This document shows, piece after piece, positions 42,320-54,500 of a stretch of DNA of 64,000 bases. The stretch's first letter is position 1; every line of letters begins with the position of its first letter. Origin of the DNA: Rebecca billardiae RCC1528 (Eukaryota > Haptophyta); NCBI GenBank assembly GCA_965240325.2, contig OZ251224.1, positions 496,001 through 560,000 of the forward strand. The letters are read 5' to 3'. The position numbers and the translations under genes were made by a program. Below the pieces are notes generated by a model. That model was not told the origin of the DNA. It searched no databases and saw nothing but the letters and a program-made list of their open reading frames with translations.

Positions 42320-43399
42320 TGACTACGGGCTGCTGCGGCTCACTGCTCCTAAGAATCCGCCTGAGGAGTCATATCATCATAACACTCACAGTCACAGAGG
42401 CAACGGTTACGGACACGCCCGACTGACAATGATGTGAGTGACACGGTGACTACGCCTGACGGTGCCCGTCCCGTGCTCCGTGCCGTGCGGCTCATCCGGG
42501 CTCGGCGGCCCGGGCGGCGGGCGGTACTCACAGTCACACCGTTACCGAGTGCGGCTGTCGGCGGCCCGTGGTACGCGTAACGCGACCGGGTGCCCCATCA
42601 CTGCATCATCGTCATTCCGCGATGAAGAAATCATTCGTCATCATTGGTTCAAATCATTAATATTCATCAATATATATACACGTAGTCAGTCACTGTCTGA
42701 GTGACATCATCGCGGGTCGTCAGACGTCAGCGGTCAGGCCTAAGCAGCAGTACTCTAGCACGACCGGGGCTGAGCCGCCCGGCGCCCGTAAGCCGCCACG
42801 GTGTCGGCGCCTTAGACTACTAAGTCGGTGACAGGTCTGACTCTGAACGCCGACGGACTAACTGTCAGTGTCACGGAGCCGCGCGGGCCCCCGCCGCGCA
42901 GGCTGCGCACTGCCGGTCACTGTCTGCCAGTGTGACTGTCGGACTAGGTCTAGTGTGAGTGGCGCACTCACACTGAGTGTCCTGACTGGCCGAGGCGCAA
43001 CGGCACTGAGGCAATCACTCACTGGCAGGCCAGCAGCTGCCGTCGCTACTCGTCTGGATGCCGCGGAGCTAGTCCGCGACGCCAGTACCGTAGCGCACTC
43101 TCTAGATATATATCTACGACTTATATAATATATATATAATATAATATAATAATGGCAATGCCCGACTGATGTCACCGTTGCGGGCGTTGATGACACTCAG
43201 CGTGGTGTCACACACGCCCACGGTGCCCGACTCGGCCACGGACCGGACTTAGATCGACCAAGTCTGCGCCGCCGCAAGCTTATATCAGACTGAGCATCAG
43301 CTGAGCTGGCGCAGACAGAAAACTCACTCTAAGCTGGTGCTGGCCAGTGGCAGTGGCAGCGACGTTGGAGCCTCAGCCCTCAAGAGGCCAGGTCCCTCG
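42320..43399. other. Intergenic, CAGT/ACTG-rich with AT block
   Basis: No gene. Words such as GTCACTGTCTGAGTGAC recur, and an AT-rich block lies at 43105-43152 (ATATATAATATAATATAA). Confidence 0.5.
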
Positions 43400-45384
43400 T
43401 CAGCTGTCGCCGCCTGGCTCGGACGCGTCCGGCCGGCCGTGCGCGGCGGCGGTGGCGTTCCACGGCGCCGTGCCCGCGCCGCGCTCGCGCCCGCCGCGCT
43501 CGCGCGCCGCGCCCGCCAGCGCGCGCCGCCGGCCGCGCGCGCGCCGGAGCAGCCCGGGCCGCGCGTCGAGCGGCGTGGCGTGCCCGCAGCGGTCTGAGAG
43601 GAACGTGTTGTTGGTCAGGATGGAGGCGCGCGGCTGGACGCGCGCGCAGTCGGCGCGCACGAAGCCGACCCTGCGGTGCGCGCGGTCGAGGATCACCTCG
43701 CGGTTGCGCAGCACCGCCGCGCCGAGCACCACGCCGTTGTGCTTGTTGTCGAACGCCGCGAGGCAGCGCACCGCGCGCCCCTCGGGCGGCGCGGGCCGCA
43801 CGCGGATCTCATACGTGTACTCGAGCGGCGAGAGCGCGAGCGGCGCGGGGGAGCCGTCGAAGTGGAGGGTCATCTCGGCGAACTTGTCGCGCTCGGCGGG
43901 GCTCATCGCGTAGCAGAACTCGTCGTTGTACCGCGTCTTGTGCTTCCGCGCCGCGCACGCGCCCCACGGGCAGCCGCTCGTGAAGGAGGCGCGCAGCCTG
44001 CGGTACGCGTCTGGCGGCAGGTAGAGGAACGTGGTGCCCGTGTCGATGATGGTCGAGACGTAGCGGCGGCGGTCGACGCCTGGCGGGGAGGCGCGGGGAG
44101 GGCGGAGGAGGCGGGCGCGAGCGCGCGTCGGAGCGCGCGTTGTGGGCGCCGCCGGCCGCGGCGCCGCCGCGCCGGAGCGCGCGGCGCGCCGCCGCGCGCC
44201 GCGCACGCGCGTGCTGTGCGCTGCCTCAAACACAGCCGCGCCCGACCGCCGCCCGCGGCGCGCGCGGACGACCGGGCGCGGCCGAACGACGGCAGCGCGC
44301 GCGCGCCACCCGCCCGCGCGCGCGCCACCCGCCGCGCCAACCCCGCCGCGCGCACCGAACGAGCGCCCGCCGATCCGGATGTCGTTGAGCGCGAGCGCGT
44401 AGAACTTCTGCTCGCGCATCGGCACCCAGTGCACGTGCTCGGCGCGCTCGGGACGCACGCGCCCGCCGAAGACGAGGAGGCCGGTGCGCTCGGCGATGCA
44501 GAAGGCGAAGATGTTCTCCATGCGCCGCTCCTCCACCAGCCGGTCGATGGGCGTGGGCGAGGCCAGCCCGCCCGAGCGCGTCGCGGAGATGCCCATGCTG
44601 CGCCAGCCAGGAGCAGCGGGGTGTCGCGCGCGCGCGCGGGCGGCGGCCGCGCGGCGCGGCGGGGCGGGCGGCAGTCGGCGCGAGCGCACGGCGCGCACGG
44701 ACGGGCGCGGGCGAGAGCGGCGCACGCGCGCGTGCCGCTCGGCGCGCGCGCGCACATCCCGTCGGCCACCTGCCCCTTGAACAGCCCCGTCTCGTACGTC
44801 TGGCAGCCGACCACCATCCGCTCGGTGAACGCGCCGCGCCCGTCGCCAAAGTGCACGTGGTCGGTGTACACGGCGCCGCGGATCTGCGAGCCCTCGGTGT
44901 ACGAGACGGCGTAGCCGCACTGCCGGTTCTCGCACCGCGAGCAGCGCATGCGGTACGGCGGCGACGCGCACCCCAGCTTGGTCGCGGTGAGCGAGCGCTG
45001 CGGGTCGTACTTTGGGTTCTTGTGACGGCCGCACTTGGTGCACGTCGCGCACGGCACGGCGGTCATGCTCGAGCCCGTGTCGATGATGAGCTGGTGGATG
45101 GAGCCAGGCGATCCGATGCAGATGCTCGCGGCGAAGTAGCCCAGCGTCTCCAGGTTGCCCGAGATGTCGCCCGCGAGCGCGCGGCCGTGCGCGCCGCCCT
45201 CGCCGACGGCGCCGCCCTCGTGGTAATCGCGCCGTGCGATCGGCAGGCGGCGTGGGAGGCGCATGTCGGCAAAGTCGATGAACTCAAGGCGCGCCGCCCC
45301 CATCGGCGGCGCCTCAGCCGACGAAGACGGCCCCGCCGCGCCCCATGCCAGGCAGGCGAGCAGCGAGGCAGACCCCCACCGCAT
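43400..45384 (-). CDS. Secreted pepsin-like aspartyl protease
   Basis: Three exons: 45384-44756, 44597-44356 and 44079-43400. Introns of 158 and 276 bp have GT...CAG borders. Joining exons 1 and 2 recreates the family motif ADGIMGIS. The product has 516 residues. MRWGSASLLACLAWGAAG is a signal peptide. Catalytic aspartates lie in IIDTGSS (Asp102) and IIDTGTTF (Asp303). Cys-rich segments between them (CATCTKCGRH, MRCSRCENRQCGY) suggest several disulfides, resembling nepenthesin- or apicomplexan-type A1 proteases. The C-terminal ~50 residues are Arg/Ala/Gly-rich with one N-glycosylation site and no membrane anchor. Likely acts in an acidic compartment or outside the cell. Confidence 0.93.
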
Positions 45385-46100
45385 CGCCGCCGCGCCACAG
45401 CACTGGCTGCGCTCCCCACGCGGGCCAAAGCAGGGCAGTGGGTCCGGGGCGAAGGCGCCGACCCGGACGAGAGAGTCCGGATAAGGTGCTCGTCCTCGAG
45501 TCCTGCCAACGTAGTTGAAACGGCTGAGAGACCGTTAGAGAAACCGCCTGACGAACGTCGACGGGGAGACTTCTCCCAAGGAACCACCCGTCCCAGAAAG
45601 CCCGTGAGCCCGTAGCGTCTTCGGCTCAGATCAGCGGGCTCAAAACATTCCATGGAATGTTTTGAGCTCAGTGATTATGAAATGGGCTGGTAACGAATAG
45701 CTGCGGGTATTTTCAAATACCAGGGAGTCTTGATGTAGGGGGCTGGGACGGGTGGAGAGGGAGTCTCCGTGTCGGTTGGCAGGTTTTTGAAGTTTGGTGT
45801 CATCAATATGCGTGACGAAATTCATAGGCAAACCGCCGCCGGATACGGTTACAACTGCCACACATAGAAAACTGACGCGGCGACGTCTGTTCGGTGCTGC
45901 GGTTCATAGGCCAAATCTGGTCAAGATCGCATCATCCGGCGCGGCAGCCCGAGGAAGATCATCATCAGGGCTGCGCGGCGGAAGGTGTGCGGCAAGGGGC
46001 TCGGGACGAGCTTTCTGTGCAGCCCTTCAGCCCCTGTCGTGCCCACTTGAGGTGCAGTGCAGCAGGCCACCCGCCGGCCAGCCACTCGCGCACGCTCGAG
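45385..46100. other. Divergent intergenic region
   Basis: 716 bp between the protease start and the coiled-coil protein start. Apart from a 30-bp palindrome, no element or gene is recognised. Confidence 0.45.
45638..45667. repeat. Perfect 30-bp palindrome
   Basis: Arms of 15 bases without spacer, centred on CCATGG: GCTCAAAACATTCCA followed by its exact complement. Could be a binding site for a dimeric regulator or a cruciform-forming site. Confidence 0.9.
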
Positions 46101-46898
46101 ATGGAGGTGTCTCCGTACGTGGACGCTCCCGTCGTGGCGCCCGCGCCGACCTCGAAACCGAAGCCCGACGCGTCGACGGTGGGCCGCACCAACCAGCTCG
46201 TGTGGGCTCGCGACGCCAAATCTGCGCTCGCCACGCTGACGCTCAAGAAGCTGATGCGGGCACGGGGCGTGCTGCAGGTCTCGCACATCTTCTCCAAGTG
46301 GAGGATGGCGGCTCGCAACATCGTTGTCGACCAGCTCGTGAACGATCAGCTCGTCCCCCTCCTCACCTGCAGGGCACACGCGGTGACCGACATGCGGCCC
46401 GATCCGTGCGTGTATGTGGCGTTCGGCGATGAGCTCTCGGCGCGCGACGTCGAGATCGCGGTGCTGCAGCACGAGATTGTCGGGCTCGAGACGCGGGCCG
46501 AGTCGGCCGATGCCAAGCTCCGTCTGCCGCCCTTCGAGCGCGGCCTGAGCAGAGAATCATTCGCCACCAAGCTCGATCAGCTCTCGCCGCCCTCGCCGAC
46601 GCGCTCAGGTGTGCGCTCGCCAACACCGACCGACTTCAGCGAGACTGCGACGGCCTTCCAGACGCCCAGCCGCTTCCGGGCTAACGGCGGGCTGACGCTC
46701 AAGCAGCTAAGTGAGGGCGACCGCGCTCTGAGCGCCGCCGTCGAGCGCGAGCTCCGCCGCGCGGCCGAGCTCGCCAAAGCGAAGCAGCGGATCGAGCGGC
46801 TCGACGGCCGCCTCCAAAAAGCGACCAACGATCTCAGATCCGAGCGCGCCGAGAACGAGCGACTGCGCGCGATGGTCGCGCGCATCGGCAGCAAGTGA
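46101..46898 (+). CDS. Coiled-coil protein, unknown function
   Basis: 265 residues from ATG 46101 (MEVSPYVDAP). A predicted helical segment (LATLTLKKLMRARGVLQVSH, then FSKWRMAARN) follows a Pro/Ala-rich N-terminus. The middle has SP/TP-rich sequence (LSPPSPTRSGVRSPTPTD), likely phosphorylation sites. The last ~75 residues form a canonical coiled coil (ELRRAAELAKAKQRIERLDG and beyond). No catalytic domain is visible; I infer a cytoskeletal or adaptor role. It is divergent from the aspartyl protease. Confidence 0.75.
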   Translation: MEVSPYVDAPVVAPAPTSKPKPDASTVGRTNQLVWARDAKSALATLTLKKLMRARGVLQVSHIFSKWRMAARNIVVDQLVNDQLVPLLTCRAHAVTDMRPDPCVYVAFGDELSARDVEIAVLQHEIVGLETRAESADAKLRLPPFERGLSRESFATKLDQLSPPSPTRSGVRSPTPTDFSETATAFQTPSRFRANGGLTLKQLSEGDRALSAAVERELRRAAELAKAKQRIERLDGRLQKATNDLRSERAENERLRAMVARIGSK

Positions 46899-48766
46899 CC
46901 TGCCGTGCAGCCATGCATGCCGACGTGCTTTTGTTCCTTTTTGTGACACTCCGCTGCTCCTTGATTGACAATGGTAACATCGCTGACGCCTGGAGGCTGG
47001 AGCGGCTGGAGCCAGTTGGCAGTTGCGGCCCGGCGGACTCTAGCTTAAGTCTACAGCTGTAACTTTACCAACTCTGCTGGGTAACTCAGTCACTGAGTCT
47101 TCACACTCACAGCTAAGTGGCGTCTGAGCCGGAGTCAGCAGTACCGGGAGGCGGCGGACCGTACTCGGTACTCTTACTAGTTACTCCGGTGGCCACTCGC
47201 CCACTGACACTGTGCCAGTGTGACACGTCCCGCGGTTGACGGTTCCGCGGGTACGGTCACATTGGTCAACAGTTAGTTGACTGAATCGTTTATTTTAATA
47301 TATGTTTTTAAGGACTCTACTCGCGGTACGCGGCTTCAGATGCATGACTGAATAACTGTAATAAGTAATAAAGAAGTTTGACTGCCGAGTACCCGCGGTT
47401 GACTATTATCTACGGACCGAGTCACCGTAGACACAGTACCCGACGGTTGCTGACGGTTCGGTATTGTTTACTCTGGGCCACTAGACGGGCCTGGCCCGCG
47501 GAGCCGGGAGGCCGGCCGGACACGCCACTGGCACTTGAATAATCATAATATTAATATTATGTAAATAGTCTAATAATTTATAACCGGGCCCGGGGCCGCG
47601 TGGCGCGTCAGCGGTCAGAAGACAGAATCCCGCGCCGCCGCGAGTCCGCGCAGCAGCCAGCAGCGGGCCGGATGATTGGCTCTCGGCAGGTGACGTCATA
47701 TAGTCTGCGCGTATTTATTTAAAACTGGGAACATTATATTAAACTAGTCAGCCGGTCCCGGCGAGTCCGCCGGAGTCCGGCAGTGCGGCGCGGCAGGCGG
47801 GCGAGTCGGAGTGCGGAGCCTGCCAGAGTGACACTTCGGATGACGGACAGGACTCAGGAATGGCTGGATCGCCATGAGTATGCCATGACCGAGTCGAGTC
47901 AGACTGCGGACTGCTGTGACACCATTGGACCGTTGCCACGGGTGGAATAACCGACTCGCTGCTATCGACGCCTATCTCTCATAACTCATTCTCTGTAATT
48001 GAACTTGAAGTTACACAGTGAAACTTCTCATGATTGTCTTATAGTCATGATAAACCGCAACTGACGTTCACGTAGCTAGTTAGATATCCGTAGCTAGTGA
48101 CTCTCACTCTGCAGTCTCAGTCGGTCGAGTCAGTTCGGTACTTACGTCGGAATCATCATTACACTACGTGTCAGGACTCACTCTCAGGATACGCTCAGGA
48201 CCGCCCGTTGGCGTGTCACTTATTAAATCCGAGTCACTCACAACGCCACTTATTACTTTATACAAGTCGTCCCGTCAATGTCCGAAGGCCTCAGGGCCGG
48301 CGTCTTGAAAATACTGCGGCTGTGGGACCAGTGCGGTCGACTCGGCGTGCCGGTCAATCAATCAATATGGCGCGCAGCATAGTACGCTAGAGTACGGTAG
48401 TGATACGTTATGGCCCGCGGTGCAGGGCGGAGCGCGTAGCGTGGAGCCCCGCCGGGGGCCCTCACTACGTTGTCAAAAAGATCTTTTGATCAAAGAAAAG
48501 GGGATGGGGGACGATTTTGAGGGCTGTTGGAGGGTGAGTTTTCGATTTTTCGAGGGGTACGTTGGCCCATAGTGCTCTGCATTAGCAACTACGCGCTTGA
48601 CGAAATAAGCGCGCCCACGCCATTCCGCATAAGTCGATGGACGGACGTGGGATCAGATACCCCGGGGGTGAAACAAGTGAGTATTTTTGTCCTTCTTGTA
48701 TGCTGGAGTACGAGTTTGCCGAGCGACGTTTGATTGTTTTGGGTCGAAAACAGCTATGAGGCCAGA
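46899..48766. other. 1.9-kb AT-richer gene-free spacer
   Basis: Low-GC for this window, with frequent ACTCAGT/GTGACAC words and short inverted repeats around CCGCGG (47230-47260, 47390-47400). No gene supported. Confidence 0.5.
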
Positions 48767-49050
48767 TTCTTTTGAATAGCGCTTGCGAAAAGAAGTTACC
48801 CGCCTGTCTCGATGGATGAACCGCCTCATGGTATTGAAAGAGATTATTCTTTTGAATAGCGCTTTTAAACCAAGTTACCCACCTGTCTCGTTGGATGAAC
48901 CTCCTCATCATATTGAAGAGATTCTTTTGAATAGCGAGCTATTTAAAGCCAGTTACCCGCTTGCCTCGATGGATGAACCGCTGCCTTGATAATATTGAAA
49001 GATATTCTTTTGAATAGCGCTTGTCACAACCAAGTTACCCGCCTGTCAGC
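48767..49050. repeat. Four imperfect 75-83-bp tandem repeats
   Basis: Each unit starts TTCTTTTGAATAGCG at 48767, 48847, 48922 and 49005, and continues with an AGTTACCCGCCTGTCTCG-like block and a GGATGAACC block. Spacings are 80, 75 and 83 bp. Units 2 and 3 are in one reading frame and encode a repeated peptide ILLNS...SYP...DEP, but the other units are out of frame, so a functional protein is doubtful. Confidence 0.85.
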
Positions 49051-49099
49051 TGTCTCGTGCTCGCGAGCGGCGCGACGACATCGGCCCGAGCGAGGATGC

Positions 49100-51566
49100 C
49101 GCCTTCATTCTGAAAGGCGCGCACCGAGTGCGTGCGCGACGGGTGCCGGCCGGCCGCTGGTCTCGACCTATCGCCCTCGGCCCTCCCCGAGCGCGCCTGC
49201 AGGTACCTCCGGACGCGCATTCGGCTTGCTCACTCGATCAGCTCACTCACAGCTGCCGGTCACGCAGCCGCGCGGCGGCCCACCTTGAAAAAGGGCGCAG
49301 GGGCTTCGTGGCATCTCAAGAGGTTCTCCTACTTGAAAAGCAAGCCTCTGCCCTGGAATCTCCATAAGTCAGCAGCCATATGCGAAAAAGAAGCCTATTG
49401 CGGAGGCAACCAATCAAAAGGGCCAATTCGATTTACTCAAGATTCCGGTGACGCTGGTAATGCGGGTAGGCGCAACGGCGCTGTCTCATTGGTCAGCCAT
49501 TTGCTATCATTCCCTCCCGGCATCCAATCATCTGCAACTGCTCTACGAAGAACAAGGGGCCCGGTCACTTTCGCAAGCTGCGCTCGTCGGAAAGCGGGCG
49601 GTCGCCCCTCTCCGAGCAAGCGAGGGTACCCCGGGCCGGGGGGGGGCTGGGCCACGCATCGCGTGAGGTCGTGCAGCCGTTCCGTTGCCCTGCTGCGGGC
49701 GTGTGCTGCCTGGGCTGCGGCAGATCAGCACTGTGCTTCAGCCTGCCCCGCAAGTGCTCCTCCTTGACACCGTCTCCGAGTCTGGAAGCCGTGCGCGCGG
49801 GTCCCGCGCGCCCGGTCAATGTTTTGGGTGTGTCGGTATGGTGCAAGCGTGCGCGCGCATGATGCGCGACACCGTGAGTCGGCGTCGCAACTGCCATGTC
49901 CGTGAATGTAGCTCTTCGTGGGCGCATGGTGGGTATCCCCCCGAAGTCCGCCGACGCATTCACTCGCAGTGGCACGAGGGCTTGCGCGCTCCCTCTCTCA
50001 GCCGGCGGTCCGAGCTTTCCGCCCGTCTGCGCAGACGCGCAGGCGCGTACTGGCGAGAGCGCGTTGGGGCTGCTTGAGCTGCAGAACAGTACTACGCTTG
50101 CCTTCGCCGCACGCGCGCTCCTCCTTGACGACGTCTCAGCGTCTCAAAGCCATGCGCGCAGCCGCGCGCCACCCGTTGCGGACTCAAGGGCAGAAGCAGC
50201 CGATCAATGACGAGCGACACTGTGGACTGCAGGCGTGACCACTACATGCGTATGCAGCCATTCCTTGGCACGCATTGCGCCACCAGAAGCGTATCCATCC
50301 GTAGAATTGTCGCGCACCAAAGGCGTGCACGCTCTCAAGCCCGGCGCCCTGTCAGTCCGCGCCGGTTCCCGCGAATCGGCCGCGGAAGTGATCACTGCAG
50401 GTCGTCAGCTCTCTGCACAGACGTGTGGGCCCATACTGGCGCGAATGATCGCGTGGTAATCATAGCTACGCTCGCCCACGTTCCACAGCGGATCGCCCCC
50501 CTATATCTCTCACTATGCACGCGCACCGTCTCAGCGTCTCAAAGCCATGCGCGCCACCCGTTGCGGACAAGGGAGGGAAGCCGATCAGATCCGACTGATC
50601 AGCGGGGAGTGCGCACGCGCGTGATGAGCGACAGGGAGCACTGCAGGCGTGACCGCTACAGGCGAATGCAGCCTTACTTGGCGCATATTGAGCCACCTGG
50701 ATCGCATCCACCCGTAGATTTGTCGCGCACCAAAGGCGTGCACGCTCTCAAGCCCGGCGCCGTCATTGAATCCGAGCCCGCGGTTCTGCGGATGGTCGTC
50801 TGCTCTCTGCACAGACGTGTGGGCCCAAGCTGGCGCGAAGGATCGCGCGGTAATCAGGGCTACGCTCGTCCACGTCCCACAGCGGATCGACTCCCTATAT
50901 CTCTCACTGTGCACTTCTCCCTATTGACCTGCTACCGCCGCCAATGACGGGCGAGACCGGTCTGCTTCCGCGACTTCGCGGTTGCACGCCGCCGCGACCA
51001 ACCCTTCGAGACCCGCAGGCGGTGGGAAGGGAGAACGTTCGCAGGGCAGCGTCGCGCGTGATGCTGTTCTGCCGCAGCCCATGCAGCGCGCGCCCACTGC
51101 AGGGCAACGCGGCGACGGACGCGTTTCGTGCGGCCTAGTACAACGGTGGCGGCGGACGGGCGAAGGGCAAAAAGCGCCGCCTCCGTCCTCCAACGAAGAC
51201 CCACGCGGCTAGTGAAAGGGTCCACTCCCGAAATCCCTTTGCTGGAGCTTGCGGATCTCCGGCTTCGGCGCCTATCGTCCGAGATTCGCACGCTTCCCAG
51301 CTGAATATTGGCGCAGGTAAGTGCACCTTAGGCGATCAAAAAATGAGCCCCTATGCAGTTCACGTGAGGTTCTTTTTGCGTCGCCGCGCAGCCCGCCCGT
51401 GTCAGTTTTCAAGGTGCCGCGACCAGGTCCGCGGCCCAAAGTGTGTGTGCGCGCCGCGCCGGTGCCCTCGCGCCGGTGGCGTGGGCTGGCTGGCCGCTGG
51501 TCTCGCCCACGCGCCCCACTGGCCCCAAGCGCGCAACGCCTGCGGGAAGCGCCGGCACCATACCTA
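49100..51566. repeat. Cluster of degenerate dispersed repeats
   Basis: A ~120-bp module occurs three times, diverged by roughly a quarter: 49680-49798 (+), 50059-50160 (+) and 51011-51128 (-). It is recognisable by GGCTGCGGCAGA-CAGCA. A second module, GGCCGCTGGTCTCG..., is at 49154-49215 and 51488-51560. A third is tandem at 50131-50914 (separate entry). Reading frames through them are interrupted, although peptides such as AWAAA-[DE]-QH recur. No domain is identified. Likely relics of an old mobile or amplified sequence. Confidence 0.6.
50131..50914. repeat. Diverged tandem duplication, ~390-bp units
   Basis: Unit 1 is 50131-50520 and unit 2 is 50526-50914. Both begin CGTCTCAGCGTCTCAAAGCC (allowing the first base) and end near CTATATCTCTCACT-TGCAC. 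They share a stretch of ~40 identical bases containing CGCACCAAAGGCGTGCACGC. Several indels separate them. Confidence 0.8.
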
Positions 51567-54500
51567 ACTAACCTGCGCGTCGACGCCCGTCCCGCCGCCG
51601 CGGCCCGCGCCTCGATCGATCGTCGATCGGACCGCGTGCGTGCGACTCCGTCCGCGCCCGCGCGCAGGGTGGGAGGGGCTGATGCAGGAGCAGATGCAGG
51701 ACTACCTCGAAATTGCACGCGACGAGGAGGTGCCCAGCGCGCACTTTACGCTGCGCGCATCATCGAGTGGTCGCCCAGCGAGCGCGGCAGCTGGCCACCG
51801 GGCCGGCTGACGGCGGGCGCAGCTGCCAGCTGCGGACGCGCAGCGGGCGCGGAGTGGAAGCCGGCGCAGCGGCCGGGCAGCGGCGGCCGGCGCGGCAGCA
51901 CGCTCGTATACATCGCGGCAGCTACCGCCGTCGTGCGGGGAAAGCACACGCTCTCGGCGGCTTCCAAGATGCCGACGGGCCACGGCGTGCACTCCGTGCA
52001 GGCTGCGTGCGCGCTGCAGTGGCTGTGTCGAGCTGCTGCGGCGTGTGCTCGAGGCGCGGCGCTCGCACGGGCTACGCGGGCGCAGCGGGTGCGCGCAGCT
52101 GGCGCACGCAGTGCCACGTCCTGCGGCGCCAGTTTGGCGGCCGTCCGCCGGCCCCCGAGCTCGAGTTCTTTCTGCGCGCTTTGCGACGGCGCGGCCGGCA
52201 GCGCCCATCTGCCTGCTTGCTTGGGCACGCCAGCATGTCCGCCGCCGGGCCTGCTGCGCGCGCCGAAGCTGGAGGGCGGAGGAGGGCGCTGGGCTGCTCC
52301 TACGGCGTGCTGCAGCCCGGGCAGGCTCTACCGCGGCGCGGCGAGGCCGTCGCGCCTGCTCGCCGCCGTCGAGTCGCCCGTGCTGCGTGACCCTCGGCCG
52401 CACGTGCTCGCTCGGCGGCACCGCAGCAGGCGTCCCATACCAGTATACTCGAGCCGCTGTGCGCACCCAAGGCGCGAGCTGCTCGAGCGGGCCAGGTGGG
52501 CCCAGGGGGTGCGTGCAGCTGGCACACGCAGCCCCGGCCCGTGTCATGGGGTGTCGGTTTGACGGTCGCCAGCCCCTGACCCGTTGCACGGGTGAGTAAC
52601 CGTGAGCGTATGAAAAAACGACAAGCGTATGAAATCTCGCGGTTTTGTCGCTCGCGCTGCCGCATGGCTGACGTCCGCGCCGATCCGAGCGCAATGGTGC
52701 ATTGCGAAGCCGATTCGCAATGCACCAATCCAATCCGCATGTCAATCGACCCAACCGTCGCTGAGAACGAACGACAAAACCCAGGGCAGGTGTCCACCAC
52801 GAAGCCACGCCGCGCGCGCGCTGGCAGCGTGAGCCGGCGCGGTTGCAAAGGGTTGCCCAAAGGCAGAGAGATCAGCCAATGCGGCTACCTTCGGCAAGCA
52901 CGCCACCTCAGCGTCAGCATCGGGTGGGGCCGTGAGGATACATGCCCTTGGATGCGGCTCCAGCCAAACGGCTCTCGACGCGGGGAGCCGCCATCGGCCG
53001 CGAGCGCGTACACGGATACACGTGCTGTCCTCGTGAACGAGGATTCAGGAGACGAGGCGCGGCCCGCGATGCGCAGGCAAGACCTAGGGAGTGGCTCACG
53101 CTTTGATCGCGGGTACGGGTACAGAAGGCGTGCGCACGCAACCACACCGCCTTCGTGAAGCGCGTGGGCAAGCTGCTGAAGCTCTCACGATGCGCGCTTA
53201 CTTCTCATCTCCGTGCGCTCGCCGACCGCTCACGCTGCCTTCCGCGCGGCGGACCTGGGAAACCTGCCACCTGGCGCGCACGACGCAGCGCGTAACGCGG
53301 AAGGTGGTAGATCTGCTGCCACGCTCCCGCTGCCGCCGCCGGCGGCGGCAGCGGCATGCCCACGATGCGGCGACGGTGCTGATGACTATCACTGCCAAAG
53401 TGTCGTTTTTTCGGCGCTCACGCGTGCAACGGGTCCCCTGTGGCCCTCGAGCGCTGTGCGCTTCACCACGGAGGTGCTGGCAGCGCCCCGCGGCGCGCAA
53501 CGGCGGGGCAGCATGGCCGCCGCCGGCGCCGCCGCACATGCCGCCGCTTACGGGCAGTCGAGAGCTTGGGGCAGCACCTACGGCGCATGCTGCAGCTGGC
53601 GGGGCGGGCTCTGCCAGCCTGCTGTGGCGTGATCGCGCATTTTCCAGACCGTCGACTCGCCCGCGCTGCATAATATTCCATTATTCGTTTGCCGCGCGTG
53701 CTCGACGGCGCTCCGCGCTGCTGCTGCCGCTACGGCCGCGCGTTGGACGGACAGCATATGCCGACGGAGGGTGCACCGCGGGCCCCTAACTGCGTTGGTT
53801 CTACGGAAGGACCGCGGAACGCGGTCATACGTAACTACCGACAATGGGCCTCACACAGTGGGCACGACAGCAGCGGCACTGGGGCTGCGCCGACAGCCGA
53901 CTGCCGAGTGTCGCGGACTGTCGGCCGGAGTACTCGCGCCTCAGAGTCTGGGAGTGAGAGTGAGCCTCACGTCAGTCCGACCGGCGACACGCCCGGCGAC
54001 AGATCGCCACTGGCTAACCGTATTCGACGTGGGACCGGCCGATTGAACCACGATGTTCACGGTTCCGTCAACCAGGGGACTCGTTAGACGTCAACGTGCG
54101 TTCGAGCTAATACGAGTATCCCGTTACTGCCTATACTTCGTCTTAAGTCTGCCTACGGCTAGTAGACAGTAGACCGATGCATGCAGAATAGCAGATAGTG
54201 CTATAGTACGCGTCGTAGTAACTATATATCGTCTGCGCTTTCCTAGTACGGCGGCACTCTCAGTGCACTCTTCGGACGAGGCCTTGGGCTTGATGCGGTG
54301 CGACTCATGGGCTGGCGGCCCGAGTGCGGGATTATTACTCACCCGGCGGCGGGCCGGGAGGCGGGAGGCTCCGGTTCCAAGTCCGTGTGATGACACTCTG
54401 TCTCTGACAGAGTCCGGAGAGTGCTGATGATGGTCATGGTAGTACCTAACATGGACTAATAATGAGCACTACTGACTGGCCGGTGAGGGCCCGTGACCCA

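Noticed and set aside
48767-49050. CRISPR-like array
   Set aside because: Repeats are degenerate, differently spaced and in a eukaryotic context; no cas genes.
51321-52562. 413-codon frame in the repeat-rich region
   Set aside because: Composition is Arg/Ala/Pro/Ser noise and it crosses degenerate repeats; several other frames are equally open.
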